Origin: Ascaris suum
Taxonomy: Eukaryota; Nematoda; Chromadorea; Rhabditida; Ascarididae
DNA length: 64,000 nt
Reading direction: 5' to 3'
NCBI GenBank assembly: GCA_013433145.1
Contig: CM024175.1
Location: 2,588,516 to 2,652,515, forward strand
The translations under genes were made by a program, and so were the position numbers. The notes under the pieces are model-generated. The model did not search any database. It saw only the letters and a program-made list of their open reading frames with translations, and was not told the origin of the DNA. Positions 40,001-53,200 of this stretch are shown here, piece by piece (position 1 is the stretch's first letter; the number at the start of each line of letters is the position of its first letter).

Positions 40001-42720
40001 AAGTTGTTCATTGCAGGCGATGTGTGCATGCACTCATGCACATTAATACTACTTTCCTGGGATATGATAGAAACGTAGTCATAGTCACGGGGAAACGATA
40101 GTTGATCCTTGCTTGATCAACTCAACATAAATTCCTCTTTTTTTTGCACAGCGAAATTTGCACTGACTTATAGCAAGATCTTATGCCAAAATACTTCAGG
40201 AAAACTTTATCAGCGAACACAGGAACGAAGAGCGGTCACGTTTGCCATTTCTCCTAACTATTAAACTCCGCAGTCACAGGATAGAACTATTCCACTCCTG
40301 GCCAAATACGTGTTTAAGTTGTACAGTATGTTTGAGGCCTAAGACGGAGCCAAGCAAAATCACCATTCACGGTTGAACAGTGAGTCGAGCACCGCGGAAT
40401 AGGTCCTTCGGAGATTCTTAGAAATCTATAGGAAGAGCCTCTCAGTAAAATGACAAATCTTAAATATAAATGAGAGATAGGAAACCCAGAGATACCATAG
40501 AACAGGTTCGGAAATATCTATGTCACACGGCCAAGATATTTTCAAGCTCTCCGAGTTTCTTCTGACAGCGAATGAAAGGCGTTCCTCAGCACATTCTTCA
40601 GTGCGTTGAATTTTTAGGAAAGAAGTTGCCCATTGTCGAGGAAGAATACTTTACCACAGGAACCAACCAGTCAATGAAATGAACATATTCATTTGCGCAA
40701 TTAAACCACCTTCAATAATCTTTACTGCAGATGAGGCGAGGAAAACTAGTTCAGCTGGCATTCTGCTTGAATGAGGACATACAAGTAATCTCTTGTGTTG
40801 AATAAATTCCATAACCTTGCAAGAGCCCTAAAGACATATGATTGTCTGCTGTTTTTAAATAGACATTTTGGTATTTTTGTACTCAGCGAATTACCATTAA
40901 ATTCCTTCCGACGGCAGTCAACGTCGTCACTGGACAACAGCTTCGGAGACTTCTAAACGACTGGTGGTCATCTGATACTGAATTTCTGCTACTATTGAAA
41001 ATACATCCGGCACTGTTCAGATAAATATCGTGCATAAACCATTTATTACATACTTCGATCGCTTATAGAAAAAATATATATAATGGAGAAAGAATTCTGT
41101 ACTATGGCTTTTGTTGTAGCCCATTACGCAAACAGTGTGTTTATATTTTATTTTACAGCAACAAAGAACCTTTTATTCGACCACGAATTCGAATTGCCCT
41201 TTTCCTTCGAATTGCATAAACTCTCATTCATTAGATCGCTCTCGATTTGTAGGCGCAGGACATGCCGGTGCCTTCAGTTAGCAATGTCCAACGTTTGGTG
41301 GCGCCGTATTCACGCTGAAAACAAAAACAATTACCGGCTATGTTTAATCACTGAAAGGAACGATTTGCAGAAAGCATGGAAAGGATGCTACTTTTCAATC
41401 ACAAAACAACATACTTAACCGAAACAACGTGTTGAACTTGACAAGTACGCTAAAACGTAACTGTCGTGTTCACTGCTAAGGGGACAGCAAGTCTTTAGAT
41501 GCTCGCCGCACCGAGAAGGATAGGAGCAGTGCAAACAAGGAGGAGGGAAGGAATGCATTCGGATATTCCATTGCCAACTAGGATCCGACTCTGATGGCTA
41601 TGGAAAATTTTCATGATATGGAAAAAAACATTGAGTTGTCGGTGTACAGAAATTTGAGATAATGATCGAAACAAAGTTTCGCGATGAGGAAGCACCGCAG
41701 TATCAACAGCAAATGCGGTAGTTGCGTCGGTTCATGGAAGACGCCTACTAATAGACGCTAGTGAAGCGCAATTACGAAAATAAAATTATTCGAATAAACG
41801 TGATACTATTTTTAAGCAAAGCTGCTACGCCGGTAAAATGAGCCCAGAAGTTCTGATATGTGAGTGGCCACGTTAGGACGTAAGGAACGTCGAGGAAGGC
41901 CCATTGTACGGCATACGAACAGAAAAGAAAGCAATTGACCGGCTGTAATATGCTACGCACATTAGGAACTAACACCTGAGTATCGAGCGCTAGGTGCAGC
42001 AAGTCAGAGCAACCCAGGAGTTAGGTGGAAAGTATTTGTTGAAATGGGGCCACTAGAAGAACGAATACATGAGAGTGCTGCCAGGAATCCTTCTTTCTTG
42101 AGGCACTGAATAATAACTGACTTTGCATCATCTGAAATTCTACAAGAGAAATTTTTATATACAACTCTACTGCAAAAGCAACCATCCAGTTTTCTAGGCT
42201 TTTGTTTGGAAGTTATGTTTTAAAAATTGCACATTGATACTTGGAAAATGCCACCGTAAAATTGAATCCCGACGGACGGTTGACCTGAATGACGGCAGAT
42301 GCTCGGGAGGTAATGTTTTCAAAATTGGGCCACATCTATTAACCTTCGACAAAAGTTTCGATTTTTGCAAGCCGAGTGGCATAATGCGGAAGAAGAATCG
42401 ACGTAAATGTGTGCGAATTCAAATTCCTTGTTGCTGTTCGCAAATTCGACTTCCTTTCAAGAAGGATCGTGGTAAAAAAAATGATAAAGACGGTTGTCCT
42501 AAGCGCTGCGGTGAGTGGAACTTTTCGTGAAACACATATACAAAGAAGGTATGTTCCATCTGGCTGCGGTCAGCTTTGTACATGCATATTTCTAAACTTC
42601 CATAACCATGTCTTGTTACGAAACGATATCTTTTCATGGACCATTGCAAATTCACTTTGCAGAGCTGTATCAGTGCAATGTTTTCTTCGTAAGTATGATT
42701 TTCGGAGCCTATGCATGTTT
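37052..42720. other. Interval between the opposed vWA-like arrays
   Basis: Apart from the exon at 38363-38523 nothing coding is convincing. Plus-strand genes end on the left and the minus-strand gene ends on the right, so this is a tail-to-tail intergenic region. No transposon protein, RNA gene or long repeat was recognised. Confidence 0.4.
38363..38523 (+). CDS. Stray last exon of a further vWA-like domain
   Basis: Acceptor TTCCTTCATAG, then an open frame reading DNIVMASQKKGFTGSSDLAS and ending SEKSIEELSTKIASEVC, with donor G|GTACGT. Start phase 2 and end phase 1 equal those of the last exons of P1 and P2, and DNIVMAS aligns with DNTSVVMIC and HSATVVIAA. The partner exons were not found upstream, so it may be a relic or part of a partly unresolved domain. 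Confidence 0.4.
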
Positions 42721-42835
42721 CTACGCCATGAGCCTGAACATCAGCGGTCCCTGAGGCCGGGAATACGTAATTTTCATGGGCACAGTGTACAAAAGAGAAT
42801 GACTTCCCCCAAAATGCAGGTGGGTCCCTCCAGTC
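42721..42835 (-). CDS. Possible terminal exon of the three-domain gene
   Basis: A T-rich acceptor (GCTTTTTTAG) 142 nt downstream of the last M3 donor opens a phase-2 frame reading TGGTHLHFGGSHSLLYTV and stopping at 42721-42723, 38 codons later. Phase fits, but the sequence resembles nothing I know and no polyadenylation signal is obvious, so support is weak. Confidence 0.22.
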
Positions 42836-42977
42836 CTAAAAAAGCAATAAAAGCATCATTCTGCACCAAACTGTGAAGGAACGCTGAAAGGCTGACGCAA
42901 CATACAACAGAAAGAAGAAGGCCGCCTTGCACAGCCACATCTGCCCGCTTCACTGTTGATTTTGATCACAAACTTAC

Positions 42978-43292
42978 AATTTACAGGCCTTCTCATCGAA
43001 CCATTCAACTACGCTTTCAGCATTAGAACCGTAAACAATTGCGCTGCTATCATCATCAGCGACCACAACGTTTGCGCTTCTTGAGGTTTCGTTTCCAGCT
43101 ACGATGAGCACGTGATGTCCACCTGATCGGAGGGAATTCGCTATGGTTACCGCTTTCGTCACGTCGGAAAATCTGAAGAAGGTTCCTTTTATCTCATACG
43201 ATCACTACAGGTTGCATGTATGCGTATTGTACCGTTAAGTATGCATTCTACGTGTTCCTATATGCATCGTCACCTCTATATCTGTACGCCTC

Positions 43293-43382
<90 letters not shown>

Positions 43383-43867
43383 TTTCAACTTATTTGCCAT
43401 TTTTTGCCGCTCCAGTTCCACATTTGGGTTCATCGCTCCAATTCAGCTCAGTCCCTCCAGTTATGATATCCTGCCTCATTGAAACGTCCATTTTTTTCAA
43501 ATGTCATGTTGCGGAAAACGGGGTTCTTTGGGTACGCTCCACCGCCAGTATCGCTGAAAGAACTTGGGTAATCTCGAAATTTCAGGGAAAACAACGGGTG
43601 CTTCTTGGAGGGGTAGCTGGGCCGTCATGTTGCTCATGGACCCCACAAACTGTCACTGCATCCTGGATGAGCCGCCTCCAGGCGGAAAACACAAATTCTG
43701 CAAGGCCGTGCAGCTTGACTGGAACGGAGGGTTTTCCATCTGTCGATTTTTCGCTCGTCTGTACGTCTGGACAGCATGCATGCGTGACTACTCGAAAGCA
43801 ACCAATAGATAACAGGTCTTTACCTGTTATGATATATGTTCATTTTTATGATATATGTTCAATAGCA

Positions 43868-43937
<70 letters not shown>

Positions 43938-46900
43938 TGTTCATTTTTATGCCATCGATATCATTTATCTGTTGCCATAATTCGTCCAGAAGCGGTATTT
44001 TGTCTGATTCTGATCTCAGTTCAGCGAACTTTGCCAGATGACCGCATGCCAGAATTACTAGCAGATTCTCGGGATTAATTTGCCTTGTGAAATTCTCAGG
44101 ACCAGTTCATCGTATCTGTATAAAAGTGAATATATAACACATGACGAAGCAGTCAGCTAAGCGGTGAGTATTGATATTTAAGAATTCAGTCGATAACGGA
44201 TGTGCAGCAAATATTCTATGAAGATGTATTCGCGGAATGGTGATTTGAACTTAATAAAAACCTCTTCTTAGATGAAGGAAAGACGCTGGGAATGTACTTA
44301 CTCTTGTGAGGTAAACATGACAATGATGGGAATGGCGTTGGCGGGCAAGTTGTCAACGATACCTTCCTGGTACGTTTCCAAGGCGCTGCAAAATCAAAAA
44401 TATTACACATGTAATTAAAAAGCAGACGAAGTAAAACGCCAAGAAAGCGGGCGAAAGTGTTCAGGGAAAAAATGTTGAGGAAAAAAGCGCTTTTGGAGTG
44501 CAAAGGAGAATAGAAACGAAGAAAGCGAAGAAAGTGAATTTGCGGAGGTAAGACTGAGCGAAAAAATTGGATCTATCCAGAGAAAAGATAGGAAGACGGC
44601 AGCGAAACAGTAGAACAACTATGATTAAGTTGGTTCTTCTCGGAATTCTCCGCCATACTTCTAGTTCCCACATTCGCAGGCTCTCCCCTTTGCTTCGGAG
44701 TTTTTGTATTCTTTTCTTTTCTATCTCCTTTGCTAATTTCTCTATCTCGTTTTCGAATGGCTTTCCGACTTTCACAGGGAACGCGCGAATTTTTCATTTT
44801 GTTACGCTCGTACTGAGCTAAAACAGTGAAAGAGACCTGAAAGGACAGGACCCTTGACCGCTATCGTCTGCAATACAAAATAAGTTACTGTGGCAAAAAG
44901 CGTGACCACTGTTGCATCAACTGCAAAAGAAGTTTATAATTTCTGAGTTCACTAATTTGCGTTCCTCGCAAAATTTGTCAAGAAGTGTACCGATCAACTT
45001 CAAAATCAACTTGCCTAGTCGGAATTTTGGTTTTATACAGTTTATTAGTAGAATATATATACTCGGTTGTTTTTTTTCCGTTTGATGCAGTTATATAAGG
45101 TTAATATCCATTATCAAGTATTCAAAAAAGCGCCTATAATAATGTAAGAATGATGCAAAGAACAAAATTCCCCACAAACTTTAAGGAGTTTTCTCTGAGG
45201 AGATGGGTCGATTTTTATTAGGAAAAGTTATAGTTTATGACGATAAAATTGAAGGAATCAGCGATGAAATTGGAAACAAGTGTGAATGAATTTGCTGGAA
45301 AATTTTACTCCTGATGTGGCGCCGGAAACCGAGGTTCTCAATGACGTTACAGGGAAAACGCGATGGCATTTCCTTTTTCTTAGACATAAGGAATCACTCG
45401 AAATACGCCCGCCAGATGTTCTCTCCGACAAAGACATTCATGATCCCTTTCATAACGTACTGAAGAAATTATGCAGTGAATGCGCAAGAGGCTTGTACAA
45501 TATGCTAAAAGCATAAATGACACAGAATAATGCTTGTCGGATCCGCATAATGCGAGATGAGGTGAGTGAGCGGTAGACGGTAAGAACGAAAGCTGGTGAG
45601 GTTTCTTGAAACGATTCTCCTATCTCTCCTTAAAGTCATGTGTCGCTGCTGTTCTCCACGGATCCGAAGGATACAAATAGTGCTCGACACCCACGCCAGA
45701 ACTAACCTCTCAGGTTCATGCCAACAAAAGCGTATCATGCGCTTAAATTTGAATATGTACATTATCGTTTAAGTCTCACATGGCAGCGTTGAATTCATAA
45801 CTGTTTTGATGATCACCAGCTGTACTCCAAACACTCTCTATATCGTCTTGGACTGCGTTGAGTGTGCTCTCATATTTGATATTCGGTGTTGTCGTATCAG
45901 CAAAACCGTTCACCGAAACTCGTGTGCAGCCTTCAACTAGATGCAGCTTTTCAGCAATCGCTATGGCGACAGTTGTTTGCTGAAATAAAAAAGAATGCTC
46001 CATACATTTTCCTGCTGAATGTTTGTCATGGCAAGGATTGCTCAACTGCGGGATTGAAATGGAGCGACCGAAATCTTTTGAAGCAACAAGCCCTTCCTGA
46101 TGATAAGAGAGGGCGAGATAGGCGAGGTGGTGAAGTTTGCGCATTTCAATGTCGCAACATTGCCTTCTATCTATAAGTCATCCCTTATCAAATCTCAAGT
46201 CAAAACTGGCTCTGATACGTGTATTTCAGATCCGAAGATGCCCAGTTCGTTGCATCTTAAAGGATTATAATGCGTGAAGCGCGAAAATGGAATGATGAGT
46301 TCGATGCGACAGTTTGCGTAGGTAGTTTTCAGATGCATTCATCTCCGAGCATCACAATATATGAAATATATTGCTACTAAGTGACGGTAATGTGACATAA
46401 CAATCCAGGCCGCCATGTGGCGTAACCTTCGAAAGCGCTCCTATGCGCGCCACGCTGAAATTGTGCCCTGTCGAAAAGTCGTTCAGTCCAATACTGAGCC
46501 ATGAAATAAGGTCCGAAGCTCCGCTTCCGAATCCGAGCACCAAGTTCAAGCTTCCTTTGGTCCAACTACGAACGCTCATCAGAAATCTATCGCTTGATAC
46601 TAAATGCTCCTGTAACTCCCATTATGAAGACTTCTACAAGGAGCGCTGCTACTGTAGTTAGATGCGACTCTGCCTCACGTCTACAGGTTCTTGGTCATTT
46701 TTATCGGTGCCACTACAGGTACATCGCAACCACGTGCATGGATGGGCTTCTGATTAATAGGCTTATGATTTACGACCACATTGCCTTTGATTTTGAAAAT
46801 TTCAACAATGAGCTTTGAAGATGTAGATTTGCAGGTGCGCTTGTGCATAAAACAAGAACAGTCGGAATAAATGTCTCACCCATTGAGCCATTTCACCCAA

Positions 46901-47279
46901 CAACGTAATGTCGAGGAAAATTGATGCATATATCTTGTTTGCGGAGACATCGCATGGTCGATGAATATAGGAGGTTGTAGTTGTTGAAGGCCGTTGGGTA
47001 CTTGTTGCTAACGTTGACAATAACGGGCGTGTTGTTGTCACAGTTGATGTGGATGAGTGTATTGTTGTTGTTGTTGGCGGTGGTGATGGCGTTGCTGCTG
47101 TCGCTATTGTTGTTGCTGCTGTTGTCGTTTGTGTTGTCGTTGTGGTAGCGTCCATGGCTGAAGTGAGAGAGGCAGCAGTGCTGGTTATAGGTTGCACAGA
47201 AGACGCTGGCATTGCAGTCGTAGTTGTCAGAGATGTTGCTTCGGCAGTTGAAGATGTGGTGGTCTCTCGGTACCAAATA
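42978..47279 (-). CDS. vWA-like domain M3
   Basis: Exon 1 47279-46880 encodes a long Thr-rich spacer ([18 protein letters not shown] within it) followed by [20 protein letters not shown] and donor TGG|GTGAGA. Exon 2 45979-45780 has [20 protein letters not shown] and donor AT|GTGAGA. Exon 3 44385-44302 reads [20 protein letters not shown] then IVMFTSQE. Exon 4 43172-42978 contains [18 protein letters not shown] and ends KACK before TT|GTAAGT. The exon 3-4 intron holds two (AT)n tracts and a higher-GC insert. Confidence 0.68.
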
Positions 47280-50200
47280 CTGCAAGAAATCGTTGAATGT
47301 AAACATTGGTATTCTGCTTTTTGCAAAAACATGGCGGAGCCTGCAACGGTGTAACCAGTCACAGGTGATCACAACACGAATAACCCTTACTAACTGCTGA
47401 CATCCTTGGAGGGATTAGACCTCGTTCTTGACTGCGAAAGAAGAAATCGCCAAATCATTTTGAAGATTGTCTGAGCTGCTTTTTTGGTATAGGCTGGGTG
47501 ACCACCACTGTCAGTAGGTTTTTCTCGCACTGTTCCGATCATTTTGAAAACTGCTCTAGAAAGTGACCCATTTGCTTGAACATTCTTTGGAATCTAACCC
47601 TTCCTCAAACCAATTTGAAAAGTCGCTCATTGCGTACAATGCGTGTTAGAGGTGATGGGTAGACTAAATTTATACGTTTTGATCATCTCTGATCACGCAG
47701 AACTGTAATATTTCAATTTGTACATCAGTAAAATTCGGCATACATTTTGCATGTTTCTTCTTGGAACCATGCAACGATTGAGTGCACGTTACTGGTGAAA
47801 ATCGCCACCGTGCTTTCCTCATCTGCTACACTTACAACGTCGTCTTTGATTTCGCTGCTAGCAGCAACAATGAAGACATGGTGGCCAAGTTGGCGCATTC
47901 GATCCGCTGTATGCTTTGCTTCCACAGTGTCCGTGAAGCTGAAAGTGAAGAGTAGATGGATGATTTTTAAAAATGGTTTTTTTTTGTTTTTCCAATGCCT
48001 TACCTTGTTACCTACTGATCAAGCAGTCTCCATGAGATAAACATCCCCAAATGGAAGAGATTGTGTCCCATCAAGTGTTTATCTTCGACCAGCTTTTAAC
48101 GAATCACGAAAACAGATCCTAGTGCGCAATGAAGGAATAGACTGCAAAGCTCAACTAATCTTTCCATTTCCTCAAAAATCATCGCATCATATTTTAGTGG
48201 AAGCATGCGCTAAGCTTCAATTGAACTTCCAAATTTAATGTGCATAGAACTTACGCGCTGTTCGCGTAGATCATGACGACAGGAACAATGGCTTGTGGTG
48301 TAGAACCACCAAACATTTCCAGAAATGCTTGAAGTGCCCTGAAACAATTTTTTGAGTGCAATTTCAATATTGCAAGCGATTTTTGTACATTGGAGTGATT
48401 TGACGTGCGATTTATACATAAAAGAATGGAGTATGATATCTACTATTAATAAAACACTTGTATACATCTTTCGATGGAATGAAATCGCCTAGAGAATGCA
48501 GATATATTAATGTAGGAATTTAATTCTGCAGTCGACTCACATCGGCGTAAAATTTAAACAAGGTGAGCACTACTTGAACTGATATTATTGTCGCGAAGAC
48601 ACGCGAGTAAAGTTATACAGCTGCTAGAGACATGAGAATTGAAATATGTCTCAAACCAGCAACTCGCGATATTGTCCACTTGACCTCTCGCCGCAGCGAC
48701 TATATCGTTTCACTTAAGTAGCGGTGCGGTTCGTGTGCAGACGCAAACGTCTTTTGCGTTGTCAGTCTTCCTTTTTCATTTTTCATGTTTTATTGTTGAG
48801 CTTCCTTCCTCAATTTGCTTTCATTGTTAATTCTCGATAGCAATGACTCTTGCTGATCTCTTCATTATGTATCTGCATCTCGTCAGTTGATGTTTCAATA
48901 AAAAGCCACCTCGTCTATATCAGATCACGTCTTATGATGTTGTCGTATTCGTTTATCAGTTTCGTCGTGTCTTGATGTTGTCGAGAGTATATTAAAAAGG
49001 TTTAATTACCCAAGTTTGAGGTGTCGGGCGATCGCAGAGTTGAGAAGTGTTCCCCGAACCTAGTGAACAGACTTGGGGCGAGCCAACCAGGAGGTTGGTG
49101 CAGATTCATTTGGCAAAAGGAAGGGCGCAAGTGGACGAGCCCTCTTCAATTCAGGCCAGTTTACCTTTATATCACGTTGATCGCTGAAGATCTCGAACGG
49201 TTTCGAGTCCAGTAGAGAAGTGACAAGCATAGCGGCAGAATTGTCGACGGCGCAAGAAAAACAGTCTGCGGTAGAAAACTCTGAATCCGCACGCATTAGG
49301 CAGTGACGATTTTCAGTCTTCAGATAACTTGGTGGTCGGCGTAAGCGCAATCGTCCGTCACCTTGTTTCGCGTGAAATAAGTGTATCGAACTTCGCATTT
49401 TTGGCACTGCCGCAATTGTTATAAGAATTACGTTTACAAAGCTGCCTTATTGCGCCCACAGTGTGTATCCTATCATCCACGTTGTATAACCTGCCCCCCA
49501 AGTTCTCGCCAAGTTTCGGACAATTTTCTTTGTTGTGCTTGCGGTTTTCATATTGCTGTTGTTTCGACAGGCCTGCATTGTTTATAAGTTTTATTCCACG
49601 TGCACCGTGATTCTTAACGCTGTTATCCTTCATTCTAATAAACCGGCGTTCTAACTGTTTTCTTTTCTGTCGTCAATATACGAACCGCAACATCGTTTTC
49701 TCCACGACAGAAATTTTTTTTTCTGGTGCCACGAGCCGGGAGTTAAGCAGTCACGATGTCTGGAGTATATCGGCAGGCTATGGGTCCGACAAAGGGCAGA
49801 CTGATAGGGTACTTGAAGAAGATACCGGCGTTAGAGGCCCCAAAACCTGACAACCCCTTAGCCGAACAAATTGCTTCTTTTGAAGAGCAAATTGATGAGT
49901 TTGACAGTTACATGCGGAAGGTAAATGCGGCGATTAATGTACTGGAAAAATACCACGAACAATGGCTCTCTTGGAGGACCAGTTTGAGCGGAGAGGAAGC
50001 AAACGAGGAAGATCGGCGTTATCAACAAATGGCAGACGATCCGAATGGCGTGCTCCAAGTTATGGATAGAGCTCGTGAAGCTTCTGAGGTGGTCGAGAAC
50101 CGAAAACAAAAGGCAGTAAGACTACTTCTCGGATTGCAAGATAAAAGCAAGGCTGAAGTGCTGAATGTAACTCAACTGCCTGGATCAGCACCGAGAGTTA

Positions 50201-53200
50201 AGCTCCCCAAATTGGAGCTAGCTACCTTTTCTGGTGATATACGTAAGTGGCCTGAATTTTGGTCTTCATTCGAGGCGGCAGTAGATCAACAGCCAATACC
50301 CGAAGTGAATAAACTCAACTATTTATTCAGCAGTCTAAAGGGTGCGGCTTATGCAACAGTAGCCGGATATGCAGTCACTGCCTCCAATTACAAAGTGGTT
50401 GTGGACGTTCTAAAGAAGCGTTATGGAAATGAGAGTCTTATCAAAAAATGTCTTCATGACGAATTGAAGAGGCTGCCTCAGGCGGATTCTAAGAATCCGA
50501 GGATGGTTCTAGACGACGTTGAGCGAATTCTGAGACAGCTAAATGTGATGAATGAAGATACGAATCATCCTATAATCGAGCTGATGGTAGAAGAAAAATT
50601 GCCAAGGTGGATCTTATTTGAAGTCTATGAAAAGAAGAGTGAAGACCCGTCTTGGAATGTTGACAAGCTGCGTGAGTATGTCGACAAGCTAATTGCTCGA
50701 AAAGAAACAATAATGCGCGTGACCAGTAATGTGACGACTCAGAGAAAGGATCGTCACGAGGATAGAAAATCGATAAAGTGCGACTCAAAGGAAACGTCAG
50801 CATTTTCTTCGACAGTAAGCAACTTCCGAGGGAAGAAGGAAGGTCAAGCACTGAGAAGCAAAAAACGAAGTTGCGCATTTTGCGGAGGCTCTCATTGGAA
50901 TAGTGACTGCCATGAGTATGCAACCGTGAAAGAGCGCTGTAGACGAATAAGAGAAAAAAGGCTTTGCTTCAGATGCCTCGCAGAAGGACATAGCGCAAAG
51001 GACTGCGCAAAGAGAGGAATGTGTTTCTATTGCAAAGAGGAACACAATTCGGCGCTCTGCCCAAAGAGGGAGAGTAAAAGTGGTTCCGAAAATGGGAGTA
51101 AACCGAAGGAACCAGAGGACAAGAGAGACAAACAAACAGCCACTGTGGACAATGAATTAAATCGATCAGCTGGTGAATCGGCATTGACACTAGCGGTCAC
51201 CCAGAAGGGAAGAGAAAAGAAGACCGTTTTGCTTCTTTGCAAAAAGGTGAAGGTCTGTAATCCAGAGAAGCCAGAAGTAGCGAGACCTGTCCTGGCGTTC
51301 TTTGACGCGGGTTGTCAAGGATCATTCATAACGGAGGAGCTTTGTGATCAGCTGAAGCTGAACGCTGGAAAAAGGAGCCAAATATCCATAGCGGGGTTCG
51401 GCGCCCAGCAACCGAAGTGTTACGATACAAAGCAAGTAAGCATTCTGCTAGAACTGAAGAATGAAAATAAAAAACATATCAAAGTCAGTACAATGCCGTT
51501 TTTGACAAAAGAGCTTCAGAGAGTAAATGTGGAATCCAATGAAATTATCCCAGACACAGGGGAAAAGTATCGGCTGTGTCTTCCCGAAAAATGGGAGCAA
51601 CCGGAGCTAATAATTGGTGCAGACTATTTCTTCGACCTAATTGAAGGTTCGCATAAATTGCCATCCGGATTCCACCTGGTCAAGTCGAAAGTGGGAGATA
51701 TGCTAGCAGGAAGTGGCTACGCAAAATTGAACACGCAAAGAGCCTTTTCATCTGCAGATACGGCGTTAGTGGTGAAGTCGGCCACAGTTACTAATGAAGC
51801 AGATATTGACCAGTTCTGGAAATTGGAAACGCTTGGGATTGACGATACAGTGGACTCAAAAGAGGATGTCTCAGCATTAGAACAGTTCAAAGCAACAATA
51901 ACTAAGTTGGAAAATGGTCGATATGTCGTAAGCTGGCCGTGGAAATCGCCCACGCCTAAAGTCCCATATAACTTCGGTCTATGCATTGGCAGACTAAAGT
52001 CCACATTGAAAAGCTTAAAGGATGAGGAGCTGTTCAAAAGATATGACGATATTTCGACAACAGCTAGAACAAGGTATAATTAAAGGCGCCTAAAGTAAGA
52101 TGGACGCTTATCTAAAGTGCAGATGGTCCTCTTATCTCGACCATAAATTGCGGGTGGTTTTTGACCGAAAGGAAAGATAAAAGGGGTAACTTTTTGAACG
52201 CAACTGCTCAAGGCCCGGTGATGTTAAATGATTTAGCAGGCATTCTGTTACGGTTCCGAATTCTAAATACGCGGGCCGTTGTAGAAAAAGCGTTCTGCAT
52301 GGAGCTAAACGTAAAGGATCGCGAACGACCAGGTTCTTGTGGGTAAAAGAGAAGGGTCCAGTTAACGAAAACAATATCGAAGTGTATCGATTTTGCAGAG
52401 TACCATTCGGGATGATTTCCAGTCCGTTCTTACTTGCTGCAACCTTGACGAAACACTTGACCGAAATTGGATCTACTACAGCGCGGGAAATCTTAAGAAA
52501 TCTGTACGTAGACATGTCATGTTGAAGCAGATGATTCAGAGACAGCGATGCGATTATGTCGCGAAGGGAAAGCAATCTTCGAGGATGCCGGGATGAACCT
52601 AAGGTCATTCGTGTCAAATAACAAAGAAGTGAACGATGCTATTCCTTCAGAAGATCGAGAAGAAGTAAGAGAGACGAAAGTCTTAGGAATAACATGGTCA
52701 CTGAAGGAGGACAAAATAGTATTAGGTGTAAACGATAAAAATGATGCGGCCCAAAACAAGCGACAAGTGCTGAGCTTTGTGCTTCTCACTTTGATCCTCT
52801 CGGATTAATGGCTCCGGTGTTTGTACCGGTAAAAGTATTCCTTCAACAATTATGGAAGAAGAAATACCAATGGGATGACTCATTGAAAGCAGAAGAAAAG
52901 TTACTGTGGGAAAGATTACAGAAAAGTTGGAACAAAACAATAAACGTTATCCCTCGTCAAATATTCTTCTCTAATACAAAGGAGAGACAACTCCACGTTT
53001 TTGTCGACGCATCAACGCAGGCATACGCCGCAGGGGTATACAACCGTGAAGTCGTAAATGGAGCGATATTAACGAACCTAGTTATGGCCAAAACACGTCT
53101 GTGTCCTGTGAAAGGAACTTCTATACCAAGACTCGAACTGTTAGCAGCCTTTATCGGAGTACGATTACTGGAGTTTGTGAAGAAACAACTGTCAATGGAA

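Noticed and set aside
43220..43870. 216-codon plus-strand frame through the AT microsatellite
   Set aside because: Much of it is Tyr-Ile repeats from (AT)n; the rest has no recognisable domain and no splice context.
49021..49633. Open frames of 64-115 codons inside the LTRs (also at 55520-56132)
   Set aside because: Duplicated only because the LTRs are identical; not preserved intact in the diverged solo LTR, so not coding.
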